Origin: Massilia eburnea
GTDB taxonomy: Bacteria > Pseudomonadota > Gammaproteobacteria > Burkholderiales > Burkholderiaceae_D
DNA: 47,377 nt
NCBI RefSeq assembly: GCF_009720745.1
Contig: NZ_WNKX01000033.1
Span: forward strand, 1 to 47,377
Reading direction: 5' to 3'
A program made the position numbers and the translations under genes. Position 1 is the stretch's first letter, and every line of letters begins with the position of its first letter. The notes below the pieces were generated by a model. It was given only the letters and a program-made list of their open reading frames with translations. It had not been told where the DNA came from and did no database searches. Shown here piece after piece: positions 24,420 to 33,235 of the stretch.

Positions 24420-26852
24420 TCAGAAGCGGTAGGCCAGCGACAGCTCCCAGCTGCGGCCGAACAGTGGGCGGGCGTTGATCGGGCCGCTGCCGCCGGTGGT
24501 CAGGCGCGAGTTGCCTTCGGTCAGGCCGAGCTCGTTGGTGATGTTGTTGCCGCTCAGGCGGATCTCGATCTTCTCGCCGATGGTGAACAGTGCGCCCAGG
24601 TCCACAGTGTTATAGGAAGGCAGGTACTGCAGGTTGGCCTGGTCAGCCCAGCGGTCGCCCACATGGGTGTAGGTGCCGTACAGCTTGAGCGAATTGCCTT
24701 CGCCGAACGGGATGCGGTAAGTCGGCGTGAAGCGGTACTGCAGCTTCGGCTGGCGCTGCACCAGTTTGCCTTCGGTCAGCGGATTGTCCTTGTACTTGGA
24801 ATCCTGCCAGTTGCCGGACAGGCTCAGCGACAGGTCGCGGATCGGGCGCACGGCCAGTTCCACTTCCACGCCATCGCCCTTGGAGCCGGACACGGAATTC
24901 AGGATGGTGCCATTGGACAGGATCTGCTGGAAAGCGATGCCTTCAAAGTCGGTGTGGAAGTAGTTGATGTAGGCGCTGTACAGCTGGCCGGCAGTCTTGA
25001 AGCCCACTTCGTATTGCTTGATCTTCGGCGTCGGCAGGAAGTTGCGGTCGTCGACCTTGGCCTGGGTGCCGGCATTGCGCAAGTCGTCGAAGGCGATGAA
25101 GGTGTGGCCCATATTGGCACGGGCAAACACGCTCATGTCCTTGGCCAGCTTGTAGTTGCCGCCCAGGGTGAAGCTGGTGGCGGAATCGGTGCGGTTGAGC
25201 GCCGTGTTGGAGCCGGTCGGCATCGAGGTATTGTTGTTGTACACGGTCAGCGGGTTGTTGTCCGTGTCGCCGGTAGCCAGGTTGGAGATGGTGGCATCGA
25301 GCTTCTGGCGCTCGCGGCGCACGCCGCCGTCGATCTTGATCTTGTCGTTGACCTTCCATTCGTTGGCAACGAAGAGTGCAGTATTGCTGCCGTCATAGGA
25401 AGCGATCGGCGCGTAGAACACGCTGCCATCGGTGCCGTTCTTGGAGACGATGACGCCGTTGTCCAGCGTCACATTGATCAGGCGGGCATTCGGAACGGCA
25501 GTCATCAGGTGGCTGTTACCGAGGTACCACACGTCATCCGACGAGTAATTGGCGAAGTAGCCGCCCACGGTCAGGGTGTTGTCCTGGATCCATTCCTTGC
25601 TGACGCGGATCTCGTCGGTGAAGGACTTCAGTTTCTTTTCTACTGCCCACAGGCCGGCCTGAACCACTTGCTGATTGGCCGCAACAGGGGTGCCGTCGAG
25701 GTAGGTCGCGGTGGCGGTAGTGCCGCCGTTGGTTGCCAGCGCGGCGCTGTTGTAGTCCGCCATGCTCAGCGGGTTGTTACCGGTGAACATGGCGATGGTA
25801 TTGAGCTTGCCATCGAAGTGGTTGAACTTGTTGGACACGTTCCAGCCATTGAAGTTCTGGTCGAATTCCATGCCCAGTACGGTCGAATTCAGGCCGCGGC
25901 CATCGCCCAGGTCATAGTTCAGGGTCTTGCCTGGCGCTGCCTCGATGGTGAAGCGGCGCATTTCATTGCTCATCAGCGTACCCTTGAGCGGATCGAAGCC
26001 GGGGAATTCGCTGATGGTGTGGCCGCCATTGCTGGAGATCAGGGGAACGCCAGTGTAGAAGGCGTTCTTGTCATCGGTACGGCGCACATAGAAGGTGGCT
26101 TCGCCCTGGTCCAGCTTTTTGGTCAGGGTGGCGGTAATCTGGCCGCCGTCATCCGAAGGGAAGCCGGAATCGCGCACGCCATGGGTGTTGCGGTAGAAGC
26201 CACCGATAGTGCCGTACCAGCCGTCTGAGATCTTGCCGCCGTAGAAGACGTCAACGCGGCGCAGTTCGCCCGTGCCGGTGGTGAAGCGCACCGAGCCTTC
26301 CGGAGTATCCGTACCTTTTTTCAGGATGAAGTTCATCGTCGCGCCAGGCTGGCCGCTGGAGAAGATGGTGCTCGGTCCACCACGCAGCACTTCAACGCGC
26401 TCGATGGTGTCATCCAGGCGGAAGGCGGAAGAGCCTTCGAAGAAGGACAGGGTCGAGACCGGGTACAGCGGGTTGCCCTGCATTTGCACCGAGACGAACG
26501 GCGAGTCGGAGCCGGAAGGGAAGCCGCGCACCTGGATATTGGCGCCCGACTGGCCGCCGGTCGATTCGGCAAAAGCGCCCGGCACCAGCTTCATGACGTC
26601 GGCGGTGCTGATCGGGGCGGCTTGTTTCAGCTGTTCTTCCGAGGCGGTGGTGATGGAGAAGGCGGAGTCCAGCTTGCGCACGCCGCGCGCGGAGGCGACG
26701 CCGGTCACGACAACCTGCTGGATTTCTTTCTGTACAGCGTCGCTTGGCGCAGCGGCTGGCGCGGCTTCCTGTCCAGCGGCCTGGGCCTGGCCGATCAGGG
26801 TCAGTACAGCGATGGAGATGGACGACAACAGGAACTTCCGATGGTTTTTCAT
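24420..26852 (-). CDS. TonB-dependent outer-membrane receptor, probably for maltooligosaccharides
   Basis: Outer-membrane active transporter of 810 residues driven by TonB-ExbBD. It has a signal peptide (to about residue 25, QAQA), a TonB box-like QQVVVTG (about 46-52), a plug domain (SAFSITTASEEQLKQ to GATMNFILKKG, including NIQVRGF and VEVLRGGPS) and a 22-strand-type barrel ending in LSLAYRF with terminal Phe. It is divergent from a LacI regulator and next to a GH65 phosphorylase locus, so the likely cargo is maltose or maltodextrin. Its promoter overlaps a palindromic operator, implying substrate-dependent derepression. A strong terminator follows. Siderophore or cobalamin uptake is less likely given the context. 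Confidence 0.9.
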   Translation of the reverse strand: MKNHRKFLLSSISIAVLTLIGQAQAAGQEAAPAAAPSDAVQKEIQQVVVTGVASARGVRKLDSAFSITTASEEQLKQAAPISTADVMKLVPGAFAESTGGQSGANIQVRGFPSGSDSPFVSVQMQGNPLYPVSTLSFFEGSSAFRLDDTIERVEVLRGGPSTIFSSGQPGATMNFILKKGTDTPEGSVRFTTGTGELRRVDVFYGGKISDGWYGTIGGFYRNTHGVRDSGFPSDDGGQITATLTKKLDQGEATFYVRRTDDKNAFYTGVPLISSNGGHTISEFPGFDPLKGTLMSNEMRRFTIEAAPGKTLNYDLGDGRGLNSTVLGMEFDQNFNGWNVSNKFNHFDGKLNTIAMFTGNNPLSMADYNSAALATNGGTTATATYLDGTPVAANQQVVQAGLWAVEKKLKSFTDEIRVSKEWIQDNTLTVGGYFANYSSDDVWYLGNSHLMTAVPNARLINVTLDNGVIVSKNGTDGSVFYAPIASYDGSNTALFVANEWKVNDKIKIDGGVRRERQKLDATISNLATGDTDNNPLTVYNNNTSMPTGSNTALNRTDSATSFTLGGNYKLAKDMSVFARANMGHTFIAFDDLRNAGTQAKVDDRNFLPTPKIKQYEVGFKTAGQLYSAYINYFHTDFEGIAFQQILSNGTILNSVSGSKGDGVEVELAVRPIRDLSLSLSGNWQDSKYKDNPLTEGKLVQRQPKLQYRFTPTYRIPFGEGNSLKLYGTYTHVGDRWADQANLQYLPSYNTVDLGALFTIGEKIEIRLSGNNITNELGLTEGNSRLTTGGSGPINARPLFGRSWELSLAYRF

Positions 26853-26900
26853 ACTGTCTCTTCTTTCGTTTTATGGTGATTCGGCTTCCAAGGCCTGACC

Positions 26901-26929
26901 ATTGAAACAAGAAATGATATCGATGTCAA
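26901..26929 (-). promoter_or_regulatory. Promoter of the TonB-dependent receptor gene
   Basis: On the minus strand, a perfect -35 TTGACA (26924-26929) and a -10 TTCAAT (26901-26906, 4 of 6) are separated by 17 bases. The -35 lies within the LacI-type operator at 26915-26928. Confidence 0.7.
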
Positions 26930-26949
26930 TCTAAATGTTATCGATGTCA
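26915..26949. promoter_or_regulatory. Tandem LacI-type operators between receptor and lacI-family gene
   Basis: Two 14-bp CG-centred near-palindromes: TGATATCGATGTCA (26915-26928) and TGTTATCGATGTCA (26936-26949). Their starts are 21 bases apart, two helical turns, placing both on the same face. The first covers the receptor -35. The second lies just upstream of the regulator's own promoter. A central CG dyad is typical of LacI-family sites. Confidence 0.75.
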
Positions 26950-26991
26950 TTTTGTTGTTGCGCCGTTTGGAAATCTGTCATAATGCCCCGC

Positions 26992-27969
26992 ATGGCTGTC
27001 AATAAAACTATGGAAGACCTCGCCAAGCTGGCAGGGGTTTCGAAAATTACCGTGTCGCGCGCCCTGCGTGGCAGTCCCCTCGTGACGGAAGAAACGCGGG
27101 AGAAAGTGCGCCAGATCGCGGAAGCCCAGGGCTACCGCCTGAACGTGAGCGCACGCAACCTGCGCATGGGGCGTTCGTATTCGGTGGCGGTTGTGGTGGA
27201 AATGACACCCGAGAAGGGTCGGCCCATGTCCGACCCCTACCCGCTGGAACTGTTGGGCGGGATCACGCAGGAGCTGACGACGGCCGGCTACAGCGTGGTG
27301 CTGACCTCGCGCCAGCTGCTCGATACGGCCCCGGTGCAAGGCGCCGACGGCTTGATCCTGCTGGGCCAGGGTTCGCATGGCGAAGCGGTCACTGCGCTCA
27401 AAAAGCGCAGCCAGCCGCTGGTGGTGTGGGGCGCGCCGGAAGCGGGCGCGGACACCGTAGTGGTCGGCAGTGACAACCGCAAGGGCGGCGCCAGCGTCGC
27501 CCAGCGCTTCATCGACCTGGGGCGCAAGAAGGTGTTGTTCCTCGGCGACGTGGACCATGCCGAGGTGCAGGAACGCTGCGCAGGCTTTATCGATGCGCTG
27601 GGAGGGCAGGGCAGTGTGCACATCATGCGGCCGAAGGCATTCACTTTCGAGGCCGGCTTTGATTGTGTGGATTCCCTGCTGAAGAAGAAGGGCTTGTCGT
27701 TCGACGGCGTGTTTGCCGCCAGCGACTTGCTGGCGATGGGCGCGATCCGCGCGCTGGCCGAGCGCGACGTGCGCGTGCCGGAGCAGGTGTCGGTCATTGG
27801 CTACGACGATACGCCGGGCGCCGTGAGTTTCGTGCCGCCGCTGTCCAGCGTGCACCAGTACTTGCGCGATGGCGGCGTGCTGTTGGCTAAGAAGATGCTG
27901 GATTTGCTGGAGGGGCGCCCAGTAGCTTCCGAAACCCTGCCGACCGCCTTGATCGTACGACATACTTAA
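26992..27969 (+). CDS. LacI-family transcriptional regulator (first)
   Basis: Sugar-responsive DNA-binding protein of about 325 residues. The N-terminal helix-turn-helix is KTMEDLAKLAGVSKITVSRALRGSP, with the hinge helix region at about 50-60 (NVSARNLRMGRS), followed by a periplasmic-binding-protein-like ligand domain (DGLILLGQGSHGE, VVVGSDNRKGGASVAQRFIDLGRKKVLFLG, FAASDLLAMGAIRALAERDVRVPEQVSVIGYDDTP). ATG 26992 is preferred to ATG 26983 or longer frames: it fits family length, and a -10-like CATAAT (26979-26984) with TTGTTG 18 bases upstream ends 7 bases before it, so the mRNA may be leaderless. It is divergent from the receptor and probably regulates both through the tandem operators. Confidence 0.92.
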   Translation: MAVNKTMEDLAKLAGVSKITVSRALRGSPLVTEETREKVRQIAEAQGYRLNVSARNLRMGRSYSVAVVVEMTPEKGRPMSDPYPLELLGGITQELTTAGYSVVLTSRQLLDTAPVQGADGLILLGQGSHGEAVTALKKRSQPLVVWGAPEAGADTVVVGSDNRKGGASVAQRFIDLGRKKVLFLGDVDHAEVQERCAGFIDALGGQGSVHIMRPKAFTFEAGFDCVDSLLKKKGLSFDGVFAASDLLAMGAIRALAERDVRVPEQVSVIGYDDTPGAVSFVPPLSSVHQYLRDGGVLLAKKMLDLLEGRPVASETLPTALIVRHT

Positions 27970-27989
27970 AAAATTTTTTATACCGAATC

Positions 27990-28001
27990 CAAACCGGTTT
28001 G
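27990..28001. promoter_or_regulatory. Perfect palindrome CAAACCGGTTTG before the GH65 operon
   Basis: A 12-bp perfect CG-centred palindrome, 20 bases before the GH65 start. It differs from the operators at 26915-26949, so it is probably read by the second LacI regulator (32225) rather than the first. The A/T run just upstream (27968-27979) lacks a GC hairpin and is not a convincing terminator. Confidence 0.6.
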
Positions 28002-28021
28002 AATGAAAAAGAAGGATGAAG

Positions 28022-30334
28022 ATGCAGCACACTTACCCTCTCGACGCCTGGTGTATCCGCGAAACATCCTTCGATGCGGCGTCGAATTTCCTGGATGAGA
28101 CACTGTTCGCGCTGGGCAATGGCTATATCGGCCTGCGCGGCACGCCGGAAGAAGGCTATGCCGGCCCGGCCGGCACCTCGCTCGATGGCAGCTACCTGAA
28201 CGGCTTCTACGAATCGGAGCCGATCCAGTATCCCGAAAACGCTTTTGGCCTGGCGCGCAATAACCAGTTCATGCTGAACGTGCCGAATGCAAAGGGCATC
28301 GCACTGTGGCTGGGCGACGAGCGCTTCGACCTGCTGCAAGGCCGGGTGGAGAGCTATGCGCGCCGCCTGGACTTCCGCACCGGCCTGCTCGAACGCGACG
28401 TTGTGTGGCAAGCGCCGTCGGGCCGCCGCGTGCAGCTGCGCAGCCGCCGCCTGGTCAGCTTCGCCAGCAAGCACCTGTTCGCGATTGAATTCACTGCGAC
28501 GCCTTTGGGCTCCGACGCCGTGCTGCGGTTTGATTGCACCGTGGATGGCGAAGTGCGCAACCAGCAAGCGGGCGACGATCCGCGCGTGGGATCGGCCACG
28601 ACCGGTCCTGCGCTGAAGCTGGAAGGCACCGAGCTGGCGCCGCACTTCGCGGCCCTGCAGCAACGCACCCACAACAGCGGTTTCACGCTGGTCAGCGCCG
28701 CAACCCAAGTGCTGGATGCCGCGCACACGCAGGAGCTTGGCCAGGACGGTTACCGCCTGGTGCAGTCCTACACCGTGCCCGTACAGGCAGGCCAGCCGGT
28801 GCGCCTGGTGAAGTACGGCTGCTATTACAGTTCGCGCGATTACGCGGCCGACGAACTGCTGACGCGCGCCCGCGCCGAACTTGAAGCGGCGCGCGGCCTG
28901 GGCTTCGACCAGCTGGCCGCCCAGCAGGAGACTTACCTGGCAGACTTCTGGGCGCAAGCCGACGTGGAAGTAGCGGGCGACGACGCGCTCCAGCAAGGGA
29001 TCCGCTTCAACCAGTTCCACCTGCTGCAATCGGTGGGCCGCGACGGCAAGACCAATATCTCCGCCAAAGGCGTGACGGGCGAAGGCTACGAAGGCCATTA
29101 TTTCTGGGATACGGAGATCTACATCTTCCCCTTCTTCCTGTACAACAAGCCCGAGATCGCACGCAAGTTGCTGGAATACCGCTATGCCGGCCTGCCCGCC
29201 GCGCGCGAACGTGCGCGCCAGATGGCGCACGCCAAGGGTGCGCTCTACCCGTGGCGCACCATCGCCGGCGAAGAATGCTCGGCCTACTTCCCGGCCGGCA
29301 CCGCGCAGTACCACATCAACGCCGACGTGGCCTATTCGATCAAGCAGTACATGGACGCAACGGGCGACGATGCCTACCTGCTGCAATACGGCGCCGAGAT
29401 CCTGCTTGAAACCGCGCGTATCTGGCTTGGGATCGGCAGCTATAACCGCGCCGGCGCCTTCGTGATCAACGAGGTGACGGGACCGGATGAATACACGGCG
29501 CTGGTGAATAATAACTACTACACCAACGCGATGGCCAAGCTGCATATGCAGTTCGCCGCTTCGGTAGCCGAGCGCATCGCCCGCGAACAGCCGCTGGAAT
29601 GGGCGCGCATCTCGGCCGCGGTGGCGCTGGCCGACGGCGAGCTGGAAGAATTCCGCCGCGCCGCCGCTGCAATGTTGCTGCCCTACGACGCAACGCTTGG
29701 CATCCACCCGCAAGACGACAGCTTCCTCGACAAGAAAGTGTGGGATTTTGCCGGTACGCCGGACGACAAATACCCGCTCCTGCTTAACTATCACCCGATG
29801 GTCATTTACCGCCACCAGGTGTGCAAACAGGCTGACGTGGTGCTCGCGCTTCTGCTGCTGAGCGAGCAGTTCACGCTGGAAGACAAGAAGCGCGACTTCG
29901 ATTACTACGAGGCGGTAACGACGCACGACTCCTCGCTGTCCTCCTGCATCTTCAGCATCATCGCTTCGGAAGTGGGCTACCAGGACAAGGCCTACGACTA
30001 CTTCATGGAAACCGCGCGCCTGGACCTGGACGACACGCACGGCAACACGCACTACGGCGTACACACCGCCGCCATGGCCGGCACCTGGCTCGGCGTGGCC
30101 TACGGTTTCGGCGGCATGCGCGTGGTGAACGGAGAAGTACGCTTCGCACCGACGCTGCCGAAGCAGTGGCAGCACTACCAGTTCCGCATCCACCTGCACG
30201 GCAGCCTGCTGCAGGTCCGCGTCAGCGCGGCCGGAACGCAGTACACGCTGCTGCGCGGCGAAGCGCTGGCCTTCCAGCACCGTGGCACACCCGTCACCGT
30301 CAGCCCGGCAGCGCCGGTCAAGGAGTTCGCATGA
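28022..30334 (+). CDS. Glycoside hydrolase family 65 phosphorylase (maltose phosphorylase-like)
   Basis: Cytoplasmic inverting phosphorylase that would split maltose or a related alpha-glucoside with phosphate into beta-glucose 1-phosphate and glucose. 770 residues, normal for maltose/kojibiose/trehalose phosphorylases. The signature VTGPDEYTALVNNNYYTN holds the general-acid Glu (E490, position consistent with the family). Other conserved blocks: RETSFDAASNFLDETLFALGNGYIGLRG near the start, here reduced to LGNGYIGLRG, plus GYEGHYFWDTE and YPWRT. ATG 28022 was chosen over ATG 28016 because GAAGG is 6 bases away instead of abutting. It shares ATGA with pgmB, the enzyme that consumes beta-glucose 1-phosphate, which supports a maltose-type product. 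Exact linkage specificity cannot be read. Confidence 0.9.
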   Translation: MQHTYPLDAWCIRETSFDAASNFLDETLFALGNGYIGLRGTPEEGYAGPAGTSLDGSYLNGFYESEPIQYPENAFGLARNNQFMLNVPNAKGIALWLGDERFDLLQGRVESYARRLDFRTGLLERDVVWQAPSGRRVQLRSRRLVSFASKHLFAIEFTATPLGSDAVLRFDCTVDGEVRNQQAGDDPRVGSATTGPALKLEGTELAPHFAALQQRTHNSGFTLVSAATQVLDAAHTQELGQDGYRLVQSYTVPVQAGQPVRLVKYGCYYSSRDYAADELLTRARAELEAARGLGFDQLAAQQETYLADFWAQADVEVAGDDALQQGIRFNQFHLLQSVGRDGKTNISAKGVTGEGYEGHYFWDTEIYIFPFFLYNKPEIARKLLEYRYAGLPAARERARQMAHAKGALYPWRTIAGEECSAYFPAGTAQYHINADVAYSIKQYMDATGDDAYLLQYGAEILLETARIWLGIGSYNRAGAFVINEVTGPDEYTALVNNNYYTNAMAKLHMQFAASVAERIAREQPLEWARISAAVALADGELEEFRRAAAAMLLPYDATLGIHPQDDSFLDKKVWDFAGTPDDKYPLLLNYHPMVIYRHQVCKQADVVLALLLLSEQFTLEDKKRDFDYYEAVTTHDSSLSSCIFSIIASEVGYQDKAYDYFMETARLDLDDTHGNTHYGVHTAAMAGTWLGVAYGFGGMRVVNGEVRFAPTLPKQWQHYQFRIHLHGSLLQVRVSAAGTQYTLLRGEALAFQHRGTPVTVSPAAPVKEFA

Positions 30335-31002
30335 AAGCCGTTATCTTCGACCTCGATGGCGTGATTACCGATACCGCCCACTACCATTTCCTCGCCTGGC
30401 AAAAACTGGCGCAATCACAGGACGTGCATTTCGACGAAGCCTTCAATGAAAACCTGAAGGGCATCGACCGCATGGGCTCACTGGAACTGATACTGGCCGG
30501 TGCATCGCGCAGCTATAGCGACGCCGAGAAGCTGGCGCTGGCCGACAGCAAGAACGCGCACTATAAGACGCTGATCGCCGAAATGTCGCCAGCCGACCTG
30601 CTGCCCGGTGCGGTGGCTGCGCTGGACTGGTGCCGTGCGCAGGGCTTGAAGGTGGGCCTTGCGTCGGTCAGCAAAAACGCCTTCACGGTGCTGGAAAGCC
30701 TCGGCATCACTGACAAATTCGACTATGTCGTAGACGCGGCGACGATCGCGCGCGGCAAGCCCGATCCCGAAATCTTCCTGCGCGCCGCGTCGGAACTGGG
30801 CGTAGACCCGGCCGATTGCGTTGGCGTGGAGGACGCCGCTGCCGGCGTCACCGCCATCAAGGCGGCCGGCATGTTTGCCATTGGAGTAGGCCAGCCGGCC
30901 ACCCTGTGGCAGGCGGACACGGTGATCCCGGGGCTGGAACAATTCAAAAATATGATGGAGACACTATGCAAAACCGGCGCATCATCTGGGTCCTGTTCCT
31001 GA
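30331..31002 (+). CDS. pgmB: Beta-phosphoglucomutase
   Basis: HAD-superfamily phosphomutase converting beta-glucose 1-phosphate to glucose 6-phosphate via a beta-glucose 1,6-bisphosphate intermediate, thus feeding the GH65 product into glycolysis. The nucleophile and acid/base pair are D7 and D9 in VIFDLDGVITDTAHYH. Other motifs: FNENLKGIDRMGSLELIL (cap domain), LASVSKNA (phosphate Ser), RGKPDPEIFL (Lys) and GVEDAAAGVTAIKAAG (metal Asp pair). 223 residues. It overlaps GH65 by 4 bases, with AAGGAG five bases before the start. Its last 37 bases overlap the transporter gene in another frame. Confidence 0.93.
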   Translation: MKAVIFDLDGVITDTAHYHFLAWQKLAQSQDVHFDEAFNENLKGIDRMGSLELILAGASRSYSDAEKLALADSKNAHYKTLIAEMSPADLLPGAVAALDWCRAQGLKVGLASVSKNAFTVLESLGITDKFDYVVDAATIARGKPDPEIFLRAASELGVDPADCVGVEDAAAGVTAIKAAGMFAIGVGQPATLWQADTVIPGLEQFKNMMETLCKTGASSGSCS

Positions 31003-32228
31003 TCTATTTCACCTTCGCCATCCTGCTCAACAGCGTTGGCACGGTGATCCTGCAGGTCATCAACAACTACGGTGTCAGCAAATCCGCCGCCAGCGTGCTG
31101 GAAGGCTTCAAGGATTTGCCGATTGCCGTGGTGTCCTTCCTGGTGGCGAGCTTCCTGCCGCGCATCGGGTACAAGAAGGCGATGCTGACCGGGCTCGCCA
31201 TCGTGACCGGCGCCGCGCTGGCGATGCCGCTATTGCCATCGTTTGCCACCACCAAGGTGCTGTTCCTGTGCGTCGGCATCTCATTCGCGCTGGTCAAGGT
31301 GTCGGTCTACTCCACGCTTGGCCTGGTCGCCGCCGACCGCCGCCAGCACGCAGGGATCATGAATACCCTGGAAGGTTTCTTCATGGTGGGTGTGCTGTGC
31401 GCCTATTGGGTATTCAGCTTCTTCATCGATTCGGCCGATCCGCGCTCGCAAAGCTGGCTGCACGTCTATTGGGTGCTGGCAGGCCTGTGCGCGCTGACTT
31501 TTGTGCTGCTGCTCGCCACGCCGTTTGATGAGCGGCTGGCGGCGCCGCCGGAAGCGCGCAGCTTGCCCCAGGAATTCGCGGCCATGCTCAAGTTGTTCTT
31601 CAAGCCGCTGGTGTGCGTATTCGTGCTGACTGCCTTCCTGTATGTGCTGATCGAACAGAGCGTAGGCACCTGGCTGCCGACCTTCAATAACGAGATCCTG
31701 CACCTGCCTGCCGCAATGAGCGTGCAGGTCACGAGCATCTTCGCCGCCTGCCTGGCGGCGGGCCGCCTGTCGGCGGGTGTGCTGATGCGGCGCCTGAACT
31801 GGTATCCAGTGATGAACGCCTGTTTGCTCGGCATGGGGGCGGTGGTCCTGATCGCTTTGCCAATGACGCATGATGTGGTTGTCGCTCCAGGAGCGGGATG
31901 GCGCGACGCGCCTCTGGCGGCCTTCCTGTTCCCGCTGATTGGCCTGTTCATGGCGCCGGTCTACCCGGGCATCAATTCGGTGATGCTCAGCTCTTTGCCC
32001 AAGCACCAGCATTCGGCCATGACCGGCCTGCTGGTGATCTTCTCGGCGCTGGGCGGAACCACGGGCTCGCTGATCACCGGCTATGTGTTCGGCGCCTTCA
32101 GCGGGCACTTTGCGTTTTATTTGACGCTGGTGCCGATTGCGATCGTGCTGGTCACGCTGTACTTCTTCAAACGTGCGGTGGACGGAAGTGACGGCGGCCT
32201 GGAGGCACCAGCTATAATTTCGCAATGA
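30966..32228 (+). CDS. MFS sugar transporter
   Basis: Major facilitator superfamily permease of 420 residues with about 12 membrane segments, resembling the FHS/sugar:H+ type. TM1 begins at residue 6 (IIWVLFLIYFTFAILLN), so the start cannot be much later despite the 37-base overlap with pgmB. Conserved elements include the cytoplasmic loop after TM2 (FLPRIGYKKAMLTG, a degenerate MFS motif A) and GLFMAPVYPGINSVMLSSLPKHQHSAMTGLLVI near TM10. Located between pgmB and a LacI regulator, it most likely moves maltose or a related disaccharide across the inner membrane after the TonB-dependent receptor. It shares ATGA with the regulator. Confidence 0.88.
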   Translation: MQNRRIIWVLFLIYFTFAILLNSVGTVILQVINNYGVSKSAASVLEGFKDLPIAVVSFLVASFLPRIGYKKAMLTGLAIVTGAALAMPLLPSFATTKVLFLCVGISFALVKVSVYSTLGLVAADRRQHAGIMNTLEGFFMVGVLCAYWVFSFFIDSADPRSQSWLHVYWVLAGLCALTFVLLLATPFDERLAAPPEARSLPQEFAAMLKLFFKPLVCVFVLTAFLYVLIEQSVGTWLPTFNNEILHLPAAMSVQVTSIFAACLAAGRLSAGVLMRRLNWYPVMNACLLGMGAVVLIALPMTHDVVVAPGAGWRDAPLAAFLFPLIGLFMAPVYPGINSVMLSSLPKHQHSAMTGLLVIFSALGGTTGSLITGYVFGAFSGHFAFYLTLVPIAIVLVTLYFFKRAVDGSDGGLEAPAIISQ

Positions 32229-33235
32229 ATCTGAAGAACCTCGCCGACAAACTCGGCATGTCGAAGACAACCGTCAGCCGCGCGCTGAACGGCTATCCCG
32301 AAGTCAGTGAGTTGACGCGCGAGCGCGTGTTGCGCGCTGCGCGCGAGGCGGGTTACGAAGCCAATCCCATGGCGCGCAGCCTGGCGGTGGGACGCAGCAA
32401 TGTGCTCGGCACGATTTATCCGCTGCTGCCGGCCGACCTCGGCGACGCCATGTTCCTGGAAGTAGTGGGCGGCATGTCGGAAGCGCTGGAGCGGCAGCGC
32501 ATGAACTTCATCATCGCCCCGGTGTCGCAGGCCAACGAAATGCCGTCATATGAACAGATGGTGCGCGGGCGCCGAGTCGACGGACTGGTGGTAAGCCGCA
32601 CGCAGGTGCATGACGAGCGCATTGCATACCTGGCGCGCGTCGGTTTCCCCTTCATTGCCCATGGCCGCACCCAGCTCGACGCGCCCTATGCGTGGTTCGA
32701 CTATGACAACCAGGCCGGCATCCGGATGGCGGTGGAGCGCTTGCTGTCGCTGGGCCACCAGCGCATCGCCATGATCAGCGCACCGTTGGCCATGAACTTC
32801 GCCACGCAGCGCCGCGCCAGCTTCTTTGCAGCGATGTCCAGCGCCGGCCTTGCCGTCGACCCGCGCTACCTGGTCGACGACTGCATCGACCGCCGCGCCG
32901 GATACAGCGCAGTGCAAGCATTGCTGGCTGCATCCCCGCGTCCAAGCGCGATCGTGGTCGACAACCACCTGTCCGGCGTCGGCGCCGTGCGCGCTCTTCT
33001 CGATGCGGGTATTGCCATTGGCCGCGAGGTTTCCCTCATCGTCTGGGGCAGCATGGCCGACACCCTGGCGGACATCGACGTCACCACCATCGACCAGCCC
33101 AACGCCCGCGCCGCCGGTGCAAAAATGGCCGACATGCTGCTCGCCCTGATCAATGGCAAACCCGCCGCCAGCCTGCAAGAGCTGTGGCAGCCGGAGTTGC
33201 TGTCCGGCGCGACCATGGGGCCTGCCGCGCGCTAG
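32225..33235 (+). CDS. LacI-family transcriptional regulator (second)
   Basis: 336-residue regulator: helix-turn-helix NLKNLADKLGMSKTTVSRALNG at the extreme N-terminus, YEANPMARSLAVGRSNVLG hinge, then a periplasmic-binding-protein-like sensor (DGLVVSRTQVHDERI, WFDYDNQAGIRMAVERLLSLGHQRIAMISAP, VDNHLSGVGAVRALLDAGI, LIVWGSMADTL). It resembles alpha-glucoside regulators of the AglR/MalR kind. It is the last gene of the GH65 operon (ATGA overlap) but also has a perfect -10 TATAAT at 32213-32218, ending 6 bases before its ATG, which suggests an additional leaderless transcript. It is the best candidate to bind CAAACCGGTTTG before GH65. Its 3' end overlaps the convergent phosphatase by 4 bases. Confidence 0.92.
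   Translation: MNLKNLADKLGMSKTTVSRALNGYPEVSELTRERVLRAAREAGYEANPMARSLAVGRSNVLGTIYPLLPADLGDAMFLEVVGGMSEALERQRMNFIIAPVSQANEMPSYEQMVRGRRVDGLVVSRTQVHDERIAYLARVGFPFIAHGRTQLDAPYAWFDYDNQAGIRMAVERLLSLGHQRIAMISAPLAMNFATQRRASFFAAMSSAGLAVDPRYLVDDCIDRRAGYSAVQALLAASPRPSAIVVDNHLSGVGAVRALLDAGIAIGREVSLIVWGSMADTLADIDVTTIDQPNARAAGAKMADMLLALINGKPAASLQELWQPELLSGATMGPAAR

Noticed and set aside
24321..26228. A 635-codon antisense frame over the TonB-dependent receptor gene
   Set aside because: The receptor frame has signal peptide, plug, terminal Phe, promoter and terminator; the antisense frame has none.
27968..27980. A-run followed by T-run after the first LacI gene, considered as a terminator
   Set aside because: No GC-rich stem precedes the Ts; AAAAAATTTTTT alone is not a convincing terminator.
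27887..30280. A 797-codon antisense frame over the GH65 gene
   Set aside because: The + frame carries the full GH65 signature and operon overlaps; the antisense product has no recognisable domain.
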